Source of the DNA: Tanytarsus gracilentus
Lineage: Eukaryota; Arthropoda; Insecta; Diptera; Chironomidae
Length of the DNA stretch: 64,000 bases
NCBI GenBank assembly: GCA_038502055.1
Contig: JAXRKN010000040.1
Coordinates: 3,596,001-3,660,000, forward strand
Reading direction: 5' to 3'
How positions within the stretch are numbered: position 1 is the stretch's first letter; each line of letters starts with the position of its first letter. Below are positions 21,369-34,500 of the stretch, one piece after another. A model generated the notes under the pieces. That model was not told the origin of the DNA, did no database searches, and was given only the letters and a program-made list of their open reading frames with translations. The translations under genes and the position numbers were made by a program.

Positions 21369-23362
21369 TTATTCTTTACTTAAATCTTGTTTAGTTGGGG
21401 CGACAAGGAATGTTAGCTGAATGAGATGCGTAATTTTGTTCATAATTTTAGGCCGCATTTTCATATGAACAAAAGGAATGTATACAAATATTCCACTTAA
21501 AATGAATGCTACTGCAATCAAATATTGTGGATCGGGCTTATCGATAATTGGTGTACAAACTTTAAAAGAATTTCAATATTAAGAAAATTAAAAAAAATTA
21601 TTTACAAGTTTTTCAACTCACCTAGAAACAGCGATACACAGAGAGTGATAATTGGAAGGATTATCGGTACTTTATATGAGCGTGGAACATGTGCGTGAGT
21701 TTTGCGCATTACGAGAAGACAAACGCATGCCGATCCGTAGAAGAACCAAATTAGAAATGATGCAAATTCTATTAAATCCTGAATGTCACCGAGTGCAAGG
21801 AAGACAATAGTAAGGATGCCTTGCAAAAATACTGCTGGCGCTGGAGTTGATCTTTTAACGTGAATATATGAAAGCGGTTCGTACATATGACCCTCTAAAA
21901 ATTAGTCTTAATTTAGAAAACATTTTTGAAGATATTTAAGCGATTTTACCTCTTCCAGCAACGAAGCACAATCTCGTTACACCAAATTGAATTGACAGCG
22001 CACATCCAAAAGTAGATAAAGCCACACCCAGCGGTATGAGAAATCCAACAGGTCCAAGGGCCTTTTCAGCAAAAGAAATTCCAACTGCCAAAGAATTTAT
22101 CAACTCATCTTTCTCCAAAACTGTCATATAGCTGACATTCATAAAAACATAAAGTAATGTCACGAGAGGAACTGCAATTATAATCGAACGTGGAATATTT
22201 TTTTGCGGCTCCTTAATTTCTTCAGTGATTGTTGTCACGCTCGACCACCCGTCAAATGACCTGGAAAATTTATTTAAATGTCAGTAACATAATTTAAGAT
22301 TTAGTGTAAAATTATTTAAGCTCACCAAAGACCCGAGTAAAGTGCGAGTGCAATATGTCCAAAATTTAAATTGGTTCCCTCAAAACCGCTCTGTAAATTT
22401 TTGGTATTTCCTAGTGCTAACTGATAAGCACCGCCAAGGATAACAATAATACATGCGACAACTTTACAGAAGCCAAAAATATTATTGATTTTAACGAAAA
22501 GTTTCACACTAACGAGGTTTATGTACGTTATCAGACCTGAGGATTAAATATGACACAATTACGAAGGTCGTTTTATCAAATTTTTGTCCCCTTACCGAGC
22601 GCTAATAAGGCGACGATTTTAATGATATAAGATTTGCTTTCTTCTGTCAGATTATCTAGCCCGAGCACCTGATGAAATGGCTGAATAGAATACTCTGCGA
22701 AAGTTAAAATGATGATTGCGATTTCGGCAGGTCTTAAGATCATGACATAAACCCATGAGCTTTAAGAAAAAATAAGAGAAAAATAAAAGCGTAATCAATT
22801 TTGTGGACATAAATCGTAAGATAATAAATTTTAACAAAGTCTTTAATTAAATTTTTTAAGTTGATTAGAAATTTACCAAACGAACGCTGGAAGTGGCCCA
22901 AATTTTCCTCTCTTTGAAAACGCTTCCATTAAATATGCCTTTAAAAAATTAACTTAGAAATTTTAAAAATATAATATTTTTTTAAATCTTACATATTCTG
23001 CGCCCGATTTAGGTACTAGGCAACCCAACTCAGCGAAACATAAAGCGCCTGTGAATTAAATTTAGCTTAAATTCGAAGATTATTTGAATGCAATTCTTTT
23101 TTGTTCTCACCAAGTAATGAAATTACTCCACATACCGTCCAAACTGTAAGACACGCGCCAATACTTCCAGAATATTTTAACGCGGATTGAGGGGAAACAA
23201 AAATCCCGCTTCCTATCATAACATTTAGAATAACATTAACAGCTGCAAGAAGTCCTAAGTGTCTTTTGAGACCGTTTTGACCATCCGCCGGCTTATCTGA
23301 CCCTTTAATACAAAACTTAAATAACTTCGCAAAGATTTTCTCATATATCGTTTCTTACCCAT
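21369..23362 (-). CDS. SLC7 light-chain amino acid transporter (LAT / b0,+ type)
   Basis: Nine minus-strand exons: 23362-23359, 23302-23111, 23048-22993, 22938-22877, 22759-22596, 22536-22326, 22260-21950, 21894-21622, 21559-21369; 487 residues, typical of the family. These 12-helix APC-superfamily exchangers pair through a disulfide with a heavy chain (CD98hc/SLC3) at the plasma membrane and exchange neutral or cationic amino acids. Seen: the helix-1 substrate motif NVMIGSGIFVSPQSALKYSG, then GALCFAELGCLVPKSGAEYA, VYVMILRPAEIAIIILTFAE, the helix-6 unwound segment SGLWSFDGWSSVTTITEEIK, and NIPRSIIIAVPLV. The first coding exon is only ATG plus one base. The stop codon sits inside AATAAA (21373-21368). 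It could correspond to fly sobremesa, minidiscs, genderblind or JhI-21; I cannot choose from sequence alone. Confidence 0.9.
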
Positions 23363-26300
23363 TCTTGTGAGTTTATGTTTTGACTAACTCTTATCTCTCG
23401 CAGTGTAAGGCAAGCCTTTTTGTGCCACAGCAATTTTATCTTCCCTGCTCTTAATTATTTTTCACTATCTCCGCATGTAAAAATTCTGCGAAAAATAAAA
23501 TTTGAACATGTACATGCATGTGAAAGAAACTTGAAATCACAATTCTCGATTTCATCATCCTAAAACATTCTTTATCCATGCTGTGTGCACAGGAAAAAAT
23601 TTGAAAGGCCGGTCAGCAATAATTTATCAAATTCTTTTTGTGCTGCAATATTTTTAATTCAAAAAAAATGTTTTAATGCATTCACAAAAATGTCTCTGAT
23701 CATCATTTTTTTGTGTTGAATTCTTTTGTCACTGCTGAAACTCGTGTGAAATTTTTTCACGTTTACTTTCATATATACGCTGAACTTCTCTGAAAATTCT
23801 TATCACTACTAATAATTACACGTTAGTATCGTTATCTCATTGGAGTACTTTGACGCAAAAAATCTTGCAATTTTATAAAAGGCTTTCCACATTTATTCTA
23901 TAAAACCACTTCAAATTTAAGCACCACTTGATTATTTGATTTATTTTTTAATAGCTGCGATAATTTTTTTAGCAATATTTATAAAATAAAACATTACGTT
24001 TTAAATGTTAGTCTTTTATTTTGAGTATTTGGAGGCATGTCTGTTGACGAAGTTTACTTTCAGTGTCGTTCGATCAGATGTTTTATCAACATGTGACGGA
24101 GGATAAAGGAGTTGACAAAATTATGTCAATACACTCGTATTTGTTCAAACAGATATTATGACGTAGATTTGAATGAGCACATAAAAAATTATTAAAATGG
24201 ACTGCTGAATGCTAATGACTTTAAAAATAATGATAAGTTAAATCATCAATGATTTGATTTTTTTTGTGTTTTGATTGTGTACGTTCAGGTTAAAAAAAAT
24301 TTTAATGTGATATTTTGATGAGCTACTTGTGGCGACAAATTTGTAAATTATTATTTTTTAAATTCTAAAGTCAGCCAGATTTAATTTTTTTCGGAAACAA
24401 AATCGATAATTTTTTTTAAAGAATTTGAAAAATTAAAAATTATTTGATGCATTTTATTTAAAACCAGATGAAAATTATGTTTTTTTTTAATTTTGCAAAA
24501 TCGATTCCAATAAGATTTTTTTGCAGCCGGCTCAAAATTTTTTAAAAACTCTCTTTTCACTTGCACGTTAAATATTTATGGATAAATTTGTTTTAATTAT
24601 TGGTAAAATTGATTTTTTTCAAAATTTTTAATTCTTATCACACATACTGGATTTTATATTTCAAAAATTACGGGCGAAGGTTTTTTTATTAAAGCACATG
24701 TACGTCTATCACAAACGAAATTTCAGAGGCAACTGAGTCACAAAAAATGAGTATCTCAAAATTATTCTCTTTTTGCAGCAAAGGTTTTCGTTCATTTTTC
24801 ATGTTGAGAGCGAAGAGAGTCAACAAAAGCATATATGAGAGAACGAGAGAATGACGAATTTAAATGAAAGGATATTAAAGCATAAGCGATTCAAATCTTG
24901 TATTAAAGTCGCATCAACTACTTGAAAAAGTACTTGAAAAAATTGACAATTGCGGCTATTTTAGATTAATAAAAAAAAAACTATTTCGGCAGTTTACTTA
25001 TAAGATAAATCAGTTGCTTCATTAGAAAGAACCGCTAGTTTTCGGTTTTTTCTCTTTTTCTACACGCACGAATAGATTCGGAGTCTCATGCAACATTTTC
25101 GACGAATTGCTCACACATTCTTTTATTTTAAGTGTTGACCCTTAAATAGTTCAAATATAATTTTATTCTTTTTAAATTTCCATCGATGGCATCCAAAAAT
25201 TTGTACATGATTCATAAGGTATAAATCATAAGCCGTCATAACCCCTTTTGCAATTTGAAATTCATTGTTGTTTCCTTCTTATTTTCTCTTAAGGTTTCTT
25301 AAGTTGTTATTGGTGTGAGTGAAAAAAATAAAAAAGGGTAAATTTTAAAGAATATTTAAGATTTTTTACTATGCGAATTTATTTCATTATGTTTTTATTG
25401 GGTATAACTTCCAGGCGCAGTATGTAAGTTTATGTTTGAACAATGTTTTGAATGATGCCTGCAATTTAAAAAAATGGTAAAATAGTTCGCCACGTGTCCA
25501 CATGTGAAGTGTTAATAAAACTTAATTATTGGCTAATTTTGATCAAAATATTACTCACAACTAATTGAATTAAATGAATAAACATTCCATAAAATTTAAT
25601 ATTTTTTTTACCAACTTCAATCAAAAAATTCAGCTTGTATTTAAAAGCGCATTGACCCATTCGAGAACAATAAATTATCGAATTTTCTGAAAATGATTTG
25701 TATTAATAAAAAATGCACGAAACAGAAATTAATTTTGTGTGATAAACAATCCTAGACACATGTAAAGTGAAGTAATGTAAAAATTATTATAATCAGATTA
25801 CACAGAGATGCACTACACTTACAATTCAGTTGATTTTAACGTATAGTTGTGTACATAGTTTTTCATTCACTGTTTAATCGTTAGCGAGTGCATTTCGCTG
25901 TGAACAAAATAATTTTTAGCTGCACAAAAAAACATCCAAAAAAATATTTTTTCTAAATTTTATTCATTTTTAAAATAAAATTAAAATTTTTAAAAATTCA
26001 ATAAGTTTCTTCGATTAACAAAAATCGTTTATTCGGCGGAAGTGACCTTGAAAAAATTGCATAACAACGAGACTGCATCAGTTTGTAAGTACATATACAT
26101 GTGTGCATTCTCCGGCTATAAAATGACGCATCAAACTTAACTAAATCGTTTAAATTTTCGGGAAAAAATAAATCATTTCTTGCTAACTTCAACTTTTATC
26201 GTTCAATTACTTTCATAAAGGCAATAAAAAAATATAAGAGAGAGGTTATTAAATATTTGTTTATTGAAATACATATCTTCAAATAAAGCAGGATAGAAGT

Positions 26301-27986
26301 TTATAAAGAGATTTTGATGTGTACCTGTTGCTGATATTTATTTGACATCTGATAACAAAAGCAATGTACAGATGAGATGAATGATTTTGACATGCTTATT
26401 TTTTTCTGTTTCAAAATGTTGAGGATTTTTACTCTTCAATTTTTTTATTATTAAATTTCTTAACGGAGTAAAAATTCACATTAAGATTTTTTTTATATCA
26501 ATCAAAACCATGGTTTCAAAAAAGTTTTCCTCATTAAATCACAATAGGGAAAAGAAAAACTTTCTCAGGTGTCAATTGTCTAATTGGAAAATATACAATT
26601 CAACAATTCAATTTTCTCTTCTTAACGACACCTTACACTTTTTTCACACAATACAATAATGGGAGGAAAATTGAGCTAATGAGATGCTTTCTGAAGGAAA
26701 AATGGAATAACAATGACTCGGAAAAAGGGTAGCAAAGAAATGCTTGAGGATTCCACCTTGAGGTTAAGTCATAAGGTTTCCGTTTCAACCTGTTACGTCA
26801 CTTGATAACTCACACTAGTATAAAAGTAAAATCTAATTAACTGTATTCATTTTTACTGCGAGAAATTTGATATCACTCATTTAATATTGAGTGGAAAAAT
26901 TGCTCAAAATAAACAATTTTTGTTTTGTACAAAATTATTAAATTCCTGAAATGTGTTGGCATCAAATTTACACTTTGATGTTGAATTTTAATTGATTTTA
27001 TTCTGTCAAAAATGTTTTAATTAATTTGGGTCATATTTTAAAAGCGTAATCGGTTAATTCTAAATGTAATTATTTTGTGTTGCAACATTGTTGCATTTAG
27101 TCTTACCTTTAATCACGTTTGTTAAAAAAGGATTAAAATTACCTGTGAGCAAGGGAAATTATCGTTCGCGACTTATAAATACCATCGTGGTCATAGAAAC
27201 TACTCGAGAGGAAATAAATTTAAAAGGACATACTCGTGAAATAATTAAATTCAAATTTAATTTTAAATTAAATGTTTATATTTTTTTGCTTAATTTTAGT
27301 AGAAAAAAAATTAAAATCAAAATTGACCATTCTCGAAATGACTTTCAGCTAAATATTACAGCAATTGTTCCACCCATCGTCATCTGTTTGAAATATTTTC
27401 TGAAAACGATTACAGCGATGAGATTATGTAAGGACCACCCCCAATATTATGCCAGTGGCGCTCATCATGGGGGTTGAAAAAAGAAAAACTTGTTGCGTTG
27501 CAAAATCGTATTTTCCAGCCAGTTAGCACTGAGCGAAAAAAAGAATGTATCACAACAGATTCACTTCATAAATATAACCGAGCGAAAACCGCAAAATGCA
27601 TGCGCAAATCAATCGAGATTGAAAAAAGTACGAAGAAAAATGCAGAACGAAAAAAAACGATAAGAATTCAAAATTGTCTGCAATTGACAATCAAATTTTT
27701 TCGAGCTTATGAATACATCTGTTGAGGGCGATTTTAGAATGACAACGAATGTTTTAAATAACAAATGAGCAATGACAGAAAAACAATGAAAATAAATTAA
27801 AATTGATTTAAATTTTGACAATTTTATGAGTTTAAAAAACTTCTCGTTAAAATTTCTTAAATTAATTTCATCGAAAATTTATTTTGATCGTAACACATTT
27901 TCGGAACTCCCCCATTCACGAAGTTCTTATGCAAAGCACCTACACTAAACGAAACAGAGATCGGTATTTTTCACAAACAGAAAAAG
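23363..27986. other. 4.6-kb intergenic region, no gene supported
   Basis: Between the SLC7 start and the cyc promoter. The longest frame (27088-27477) is a lysine/isoleucine-rich read-through of AT-rich DNA with no family resemblance. A perfect E-box CACGTG lies at 25491-25496 and TCAAGGTCA (minus) at 26051-26043; both are expected by chance at about this frequency. tRNA-like B boxes were looked for and not found. Confidence 0.5.
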
Positions 27987-28023
27987 TATAAATAAAAATG
28001 AGATTATGGAAAATTGCTTTAGT
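27987..28023 (+). promoter_or_regulatory. Candidate core promoter of cyc
   Basis: TATAAATA at 27987-27994 followed at 34 bp by TTTAGTTG (initiator-like) near 28018-28025. It would give a 5' UTR of about 250 nt before the ATG at 28271. In such AT-rich DNA a TATA match alone is weak evidence. Confidence 0.35.
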
Positions 28024-28270
28024 TGTGTTTCGATCCTTAAACGCATTCAAGTCGCTCGGAGTGAATAAAAAAATTATTAAATAAAATTTTTGTGGTGGTT
28101 AGTGCTTACTTAAAATTTGGAATTAGATTTTAACTAAGAATTACTAACAAATTTTATTTAAAAAATATTTAACACAAAAACTAATAGAATCGGGAATGTC
28201 ATCATGAGTGGGAAGTTTTTTAAATAAATTTTAGAGCCGTTTCTTGAGACGAGTTTAAGCTCAATTTAAA

Positions 28271-31200
28271 ATGGTCACTCGCAATTTTTCTCTTAAAGAT
28301 TTGCCATTTTCGCGACTTTTAACCGTTCCGGAGGATGAGAAGGAATTTTTAACACTTGAAGAGTTAAAACCTCATCATTTGACGGAGTTAAATAATCAAT
28401 CACAAATAACCTCTCAAGAGCATCAATATCTATCCGATCAGCAACTTCAAATTGCACAGGATGGAATCGATCAGAACTACAATGTTTATTACGATTTAAA
28501 TACGCAACAAAAAACAAAGTATGACATAAAAATGTCTCTCGAAACTCACCTACTAATAATCCTATTATGCAAAATTCCAGCGGTCAATGCTCAAATAATT
28601 TGTATCATCATGATGTGACATCAAGCAACAATTATTTAAGTTCCGACCCTAACTTCAACTCGACAATGGATGCATCGAACGTGTCATCATTAGATAACAA
28701 CAATTATGATGATAATCACATGATAAATGGTTCGAGAAAGAGAAAATTCTCATATTCGTAAGTTAATTTTCCTAAAAGTAATTTTATTCCTTAGAATTTA
28801 AGTAAAAACTTTTTCTAAAATTTAATTGAATTGATAAAGAAAGATTTTCTTTAAATTTTGATTTTATAATCAGATAAATTAAAATTTTTTAAAATTAAGT
28901 AAAATTTATTTGAGAGCCTTCTTAGTTTTTTTACAAAATTTCTCTCAATTGATTTTTAGAATTTAAAGTTTCCATCTCTTGAAAAATTTGATTTTGTAAG
29001 TTTATTTGAAAGTAAAATTTCTTAAAAGCATCGCTACAAAAAACCACCTCAATTAAAATATTTTAAATCCAAATCAATTCAATATTTTCTTTCATGTTTT
29101 ATTCACAATAAAATTGAAATGCTCGATAACGAAATAAAATTATTGCGTTCTCGGCAGGGAAGTGAGCGATAACGAAGACGATGACGCAAAATCCATCAGG
29201 ACAACAGACGAGAACAAAAAGTGAGTTGCTCGACATTTTACATAATGGCTTGGAAAATGAGTTTCAAAAGATCTGCAAAAGTAAAATTTTTGTCAACGAA
29301 AGTCTTATGAAAACTTTTCTTAGAGAATCAGCAAAAAAGCAGCACTCAAAGGGGTGTAAATAACTTATAAGGTTTCCAACCCCATGAAAGACACAAATTA
29401 TTCTTACACAATTTCCATTTTGAATCTAAATTTTTTTACATTAATTTAAATTTTCAGGGTCATGAATTAAAGAAACTAAAAGTTTTTTTTAACAGGCAAA
29501 ATCACAGTGAAATTGAAAAGCGAAGGCGAGACAAAATGAATAATTTCATCTCTGAACTGTCGGCTATGATCCCAATGTGTCACGCAATGTCGCGTAAACT
29601 AGATAAACTCACTGTTTTACGAATGGCAGTTCAACATTTGAAGACAATTCGAGGAGCAGTTCACTCTTATACTGCTGACTATAAGCCAACATTCTTATCA
29701 GATCATGAACTCAAAATGTTAATTTTACAAGCAGCTGAAGGATTTCTTTTTGTTGTCGGATGCGATCGTGGAAGGTAATTTTTTAATAATTCTCTTTATT
29801 TTTTCTAAAACTAAAAATTTCAGGATCCTCTACGTCTCTGAATCGGTCATGGAAGTTTTAAACTACTCACAAGGCGAACTTTTAGGCCAGAGCTGGTTTG
29901 ATCTTTTACATGCAAAAGATATTGCAAAAGTTAAAGAGCAATTAAGCTCTTCCGATTTGTCACCTCGAGAGCGACTCATCGATGCTAAAAGTAAGTTGAA
30001 CAATAAAATGTTTTTAAACTTGAATTTTAATTTTCAAATTTTTAGCAATGTTACCCGTAAAACATTCTGACATGCCAGCGGTCACACGATCGTTTTTTCC
30101 TGGAGCTCGAAGATCTTTCTTTTGTCGCATGAAATGCAAATCTTCAGTTCAAGTTAAAGAGGAAAATGAAAGCTCTAATTCATCCTCAACGTGCAATCGA
30201 CGGAGCAAAAAACAAATGACAGACAAAAAATTTGTAACAATTCAAAGTATTGGATACCTAAAGTCGTGGGCACCAGCTAAAATGGGACTCGAGTCAGAGC
30301 AAGAATCTGAAATTGAGGGAGACTGTTTATCACTGTCGTGTCTCGTGGCAGTTGGAAGGCTTGTTGATTACAACAGAAATAGCTTTTACAAACCCAACAA
30401 TTCAGTCACAAAGAACAACATTACTTTAAATGCCAGCAAGAGCAATCCAAATCTGAGAAACATTCAATTTATGTCGCGGCATGCCAACGATGGAAAATTT
30501 CTTTTTGTCGATCAACGCGCGACACTGGTGCTTGGATTTTTGCCACAAGAGCTACTAGGAACAAGCATGTATGAATATTTTAATCATCGAGATATTGCCG
30601 GACTAGCTGAGTCTCACAAAATTGCCCTCACCACAACCGATAAAGTGACAACAAACGTTTATGGAATGCGTACAAAAGATAATGGGTTTATTGCCGTTCA
30701 AAGTGAGTGGAAGTCATTCAAAAATCCTTGGACTAAGGTAAGAAATTTTTAATTAATTTGACTCGACGATAATAAATTTTTTATTTTTTTAAACAGGATG
30801 TTGACTTTTTAGTGGCCAAAAATAATGTTGTAATTTCGGGCTCGAGAAATTATGAGAACAATGATCAAAATCGAAGCAATAATGACAATAAGAGTGAAGG
30901 AGAAACTAACTATGACTTTTTCAACCAAAGTGAGTCGATAGTGCATCATTTAACAAATTTCAACATCTTTTAAAAATTTAGGTAATGGACGAGAAATGAC
31001 GCGAATGATAAACACTCATATTGAGGCGAGCAAGATTGGTCGACAAATCGCAGAGCAAGTCTTAGACTATCAGAGACGAATGGGCGATCACTCGAGTGAA
31101 TCGAGTCCAGATCCCGATCCAACATTAGCTCAAACCGTATCGCTTGTGTCGGAAAGTCAACTCAATGCATCTCTCATCAATATGGAAAATAATTCAGGCT

Positions 31201-31527
31201 CCTCAGAGACGCCGTCGCGATTGAATGGAACATATTCAAACTTTTCCAACTACACACAGCAACAGTCTCGAACAAATCTTGAAAATGGTTTGAACATTTT
31301 GAAATTAATTTTATAAAAATATTATAATGAAATTTTTAGGTACAATTGAGCAACAGCCAGGCGATGTGGGCGATGGAAATGATGACGCTTCTATGGCAGT
31401 TTTAATGAATCTTCTCGAGGCGGATGCAGGTTTGGGTGAGTTTGATTATGAGTCAAAATTGTCATGTAACATGTCTCTTACAGGAGGACCCGTCGATTTC
31501 TCCGGACTGCCATGGCCTCTTCCCTAA
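28271..31527 (+). CDS. cyc: CYCLE (BMAL1/ARNTL orthologue), bHLH-PAS clock factor
   Basis: Ten exons: 28271-28518, 28581-28757, 29158-29220, 29496-29774, 29824-29990, 30046-30737, 30797-30929, 30982-31287, 31340-31435, 31484-31527; 734 residues. CYCLE pairs with CLOCK on E-boxes to drive the circadian loop. A TAA (28256-28258) in frame upstream fixes the start. In order: a 160-residue Asn/Gln-rich N-terminus; a basic signal SRKRKFSYS at about 134-141; bHLH at about 165-215 (NHSEIEKRRRDKMNNF, RKLDKLTVLRMAVQHLK); PAS-A from about 230 (EGFLFVVGCDRGRILYVSES, LLGQSWFDLLHAKDIAKVKE); PAS-B at about 430-545 (FVDQRATLVLGFLPQELLGT); a Ser-rich linker; and the BMAL1-type tail AMAVLMNLLEADAGLG-like followed by GPVDFSGLPWPLP, the CRY/CBP-binding activation domain missing from D. 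melanogaster CYC. Poly(A) signal AATAAA at 31576-31581. Confidence 0.95.
28758..29157 (+). other. cyc intron 2 (400 bp)
   Basis: The longest intron in cyc; the others are 48-275 bp. AT-rich, no other feature seen. Confidence 0.6.
31436..31483 (+). other. cyc: 48-nt in-frame cyc intron that can be retained
   Basis: Bounded by GTGAGT and CTCTTACAG. Removing it restores the conserved DAGLG|GPVDFSGLPWPL junction of BMAL1-type proteins. Its length is a multiple of three and it has no stop, so an unspliced mRNA would insert 16 residues (starting EFDYESK) into the activation domain. Confidence 0.7.
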
Positions 31528-31581
31528 AATTGTAAATGATCATTTTTTCAAATGTCAAGACATTTTGCGACGGTCAATAAA

Positions 31582-34500
31582 ATTTCATATAAACTTAAAT
31601 ATTTAGAATCCTAAAAGAGAAATCCAAAAACTTTTCATTTATTTCCGAAAATATATTTATTTGTTTGTTAATTTTCCATCATTTTGCATTTTGAACATCA
31701 TCAAATATAATTGATTCTTGCATACATTGAAGTTATGCAATATTCATGGTAATTTGTAATAATTTAAATATATGTATATATAACACCTAGTTTTTCTTTA
31801 TTTAATTTTATTTCTGTTTTCGACTGAATTCATTCCGTTTTGTTCCACATTTAAGAGTTGTTCCATTCACTACCTTGAACACGACATGCTTGCATATCAT
31901 CCTTAACACATCATCCTTCATATTGTACATTGAGAGAGGGTGGAGATAACAACAATTTATTACTTCTTGCGTCCTACAATTTATAGCAATCCAAAAATGC
32001 GAATCAACTGCGATTAACTCTCAAAATATTTCTTTGTTGGAATGTGGGTGTGAGTGACATTAAATAGACTTTTTGAAATATTTTAACGGTTGTATTACTT
32101 AATGAAAATACATGAAAATAATTGTGAAATCACTATTGCATATTTTTAAAATTAACAAATATTTTTAAAAATTAAGTAACTGTCAATATTTTTTTTTAAA
32201 TTTATAAAACTTTATTTAAATGAGTGCCGATTTTATTTATCATCTAAAAATTTCTAAGCGTATTCATGAATCCTAAAATTCGATAAATTTATGAGTTGAG
32301 GGTGAGTTTTTAAAGCTTTTATCATCATTTTATTCGGAAAATTAAAATCATTTAAAAACTCTTTGGAAATAACGATGATAGGTTATCATTTTTATAAAAA
32401 TATGTGTATGTCCTTTTTGCGATATCTATTCATTATTCTGTCGTGCATTAATCTTTAAAAAATTGAGAGCCACAAAATCTACCAAAAAGATTGATTCATT
32501 TTATGTTCTGCAATTGTTTTATGATTCAAATGAGATTTCTCGATAATTCTTGCTTTGTACTTTTCAGATCAAATCTTTGCGAGATATATTTATGAATTCA
32601 TAATACATTTGATTGAAATGAAAAATAATGAAGCTAAAAAATAATAATAAAACGGATTTAAATTTTTTATAATTTTTATTGATATTTTTTAATTGAACAT
32701 TTTTTAAAGAAATTATACAATAATAATAAAAGGGGAGAGGAGAGAAAACGAAATTAAAATAAACTTTAAAAGTTAATAAAAAAATTCAAAAAATCCATTT
32801 TACAAATCCGCATTATCAACCTAATAAAAATTAAAATTAATGAAGACAGTTGGTTGGTACCTTTTGAATATTTAACTTTTTTCTGTCGTCTATTTTTTTC
32901 ATAAGTAAGTTTGCAAAGATTTTTATTTTTCTTGTGTCGTCTTTAAATATTTTTTTCTTCTTCTTTTTGAAAGCTTTTAGCACCTTAATTTTCAACTCAA
33001 GAAATGTGTGTATGTGTGTTAGAATATAACTTTTTACTCTCTTTTTTTTTAATAAATATAATTTGCCAGAAATTAATTCGCACATTATAAAATTTAATCT
33101 TCAATTATTACTTTTAAGTTCTTCATTTTTTGTCAATCAATTGATCCGCCACCGATAAAAAACATAAAAATCTTCATTACTATAATTGAAGGAAAAAGAA
33201 AGATTTTCTCTTAACTGCGTTGTGATTTTTTAGATTCTAAACTTAAAATTTACGTATGTTACACTTATCTAATAATTTATATATATTTTATATCTTCTTA
33301 ACCTTCTTCTTCTTATATTTACATGCATTTTTATATATTTATATCTCTGTGTGTTAATTTAAATTTAAGTAGAACTAAAAGTGCATGAAAAGTTAGTTTA
33401 CCGAAATATAATGAGAGAAATTAATTAATTCTGTTTTAATGGAAAAATAGTACAGAAACAGAAACGTGAAAAAAATAGATCAGAAAGTAAAAGTAGAAGG
33501 AGAAAAAGAAAATTCTTTTTTTTATTCAAATGGAATGTGTTTCTTTTTATAGAATTAAAAGATCAACAGAAGGTGAAGAGTGAGAAAAAGAAGAGTAAAA
33601 TGTGCAACCCGAGAGTGTTGAAAAATATTTTAATTCTTAAACTATTTTAAGGATTCGATTATCGCAAAGGTTATAGCTTGAAAGAAATTCAGGTACAGTA
33701 AAATATACAAAAAATATTTTGCTGAAGTTTCAACACTCTTGGGTTACACTTTGGTGAGTAAGAGAGAGAGATAAGAAATGAAATTTTATTATACAAAAGG
33801 ACGGTCTCCTTGTTAAGGATGATAATTTTAGAAATTATTCCTTCTTCTTCGCATTAGAGAATTAAATCTTTTAAAAAGATTTTTATTATAAAAGCTTCTT
33901 TCAGATGCCCTTCTCATTCCACTTCCCAAGATCCACAATAAGGCTCGCGAAAAGGACTTCTTCTTTTTTTCATTAAATACATCACATCAATCGATTCGAA
34001 TCTACATTCTTCGTTCCAGCTTATTTTTTTCTCATTCAAAATGAACACAAAAAAATTTGATAACGTTTTCATATTTTTCTCTCTTATAATAGAAATAATT
34101 TTTTAGAAAATTTATACAACTTAGAAGGAAAGATTTTAAAATTAACGCTTTATTTAAAAATAATTCTATGCAACAGCTCTTAATTTATTAATATGGTAGG
34201 TTTTCTTCTTCTCTTGTGAAAATAGTTATTAACTTTCTTGTTATTTAACAAATTTTAGTGATGTAGAAATTTTTGTGTCAGAAAATATTTTTTTATTTGT
34301 TTATATAGAGAAATGATAAGGCAAATAGAACCACCCAAGCCTTTTTGTATTTATCTTTTATGTGAAATTAAAAATTTTATGTGAGCAATGAAAACTTATG
34401 ACTCGGAAAGTGTGTCAAAATCGGAAAGGTTTTTTCTTTTTGGTATTTGAGCAAATTTCGCATAACCTTTAAAGATTACAGACTAAATTCAATTTTTTAT

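Noticed and set aside
25491..25496. CACGTG E-box upstream of cyc, suggesting clock feedback
   Set aside because: Several other CACGTG sites (about 15156, 40530, 52872, 57870) are scattered without relation to clock genes; chance level.
26043..26051. TCAAGGTCA (FTZ-F1/ERR site) upstream of cyc
   Set aside because: A 9-bp match on either strand is expected about once in two windows of this size; 2.2 kb from the gene with no cluster.
27088..27477. 129-codon plus-strand frame in the spacer before cyc
   Set aside because: Lys/Ile/Asn-rich translation of AT-rich DNA, no domain, no neighbouring exon in phase.
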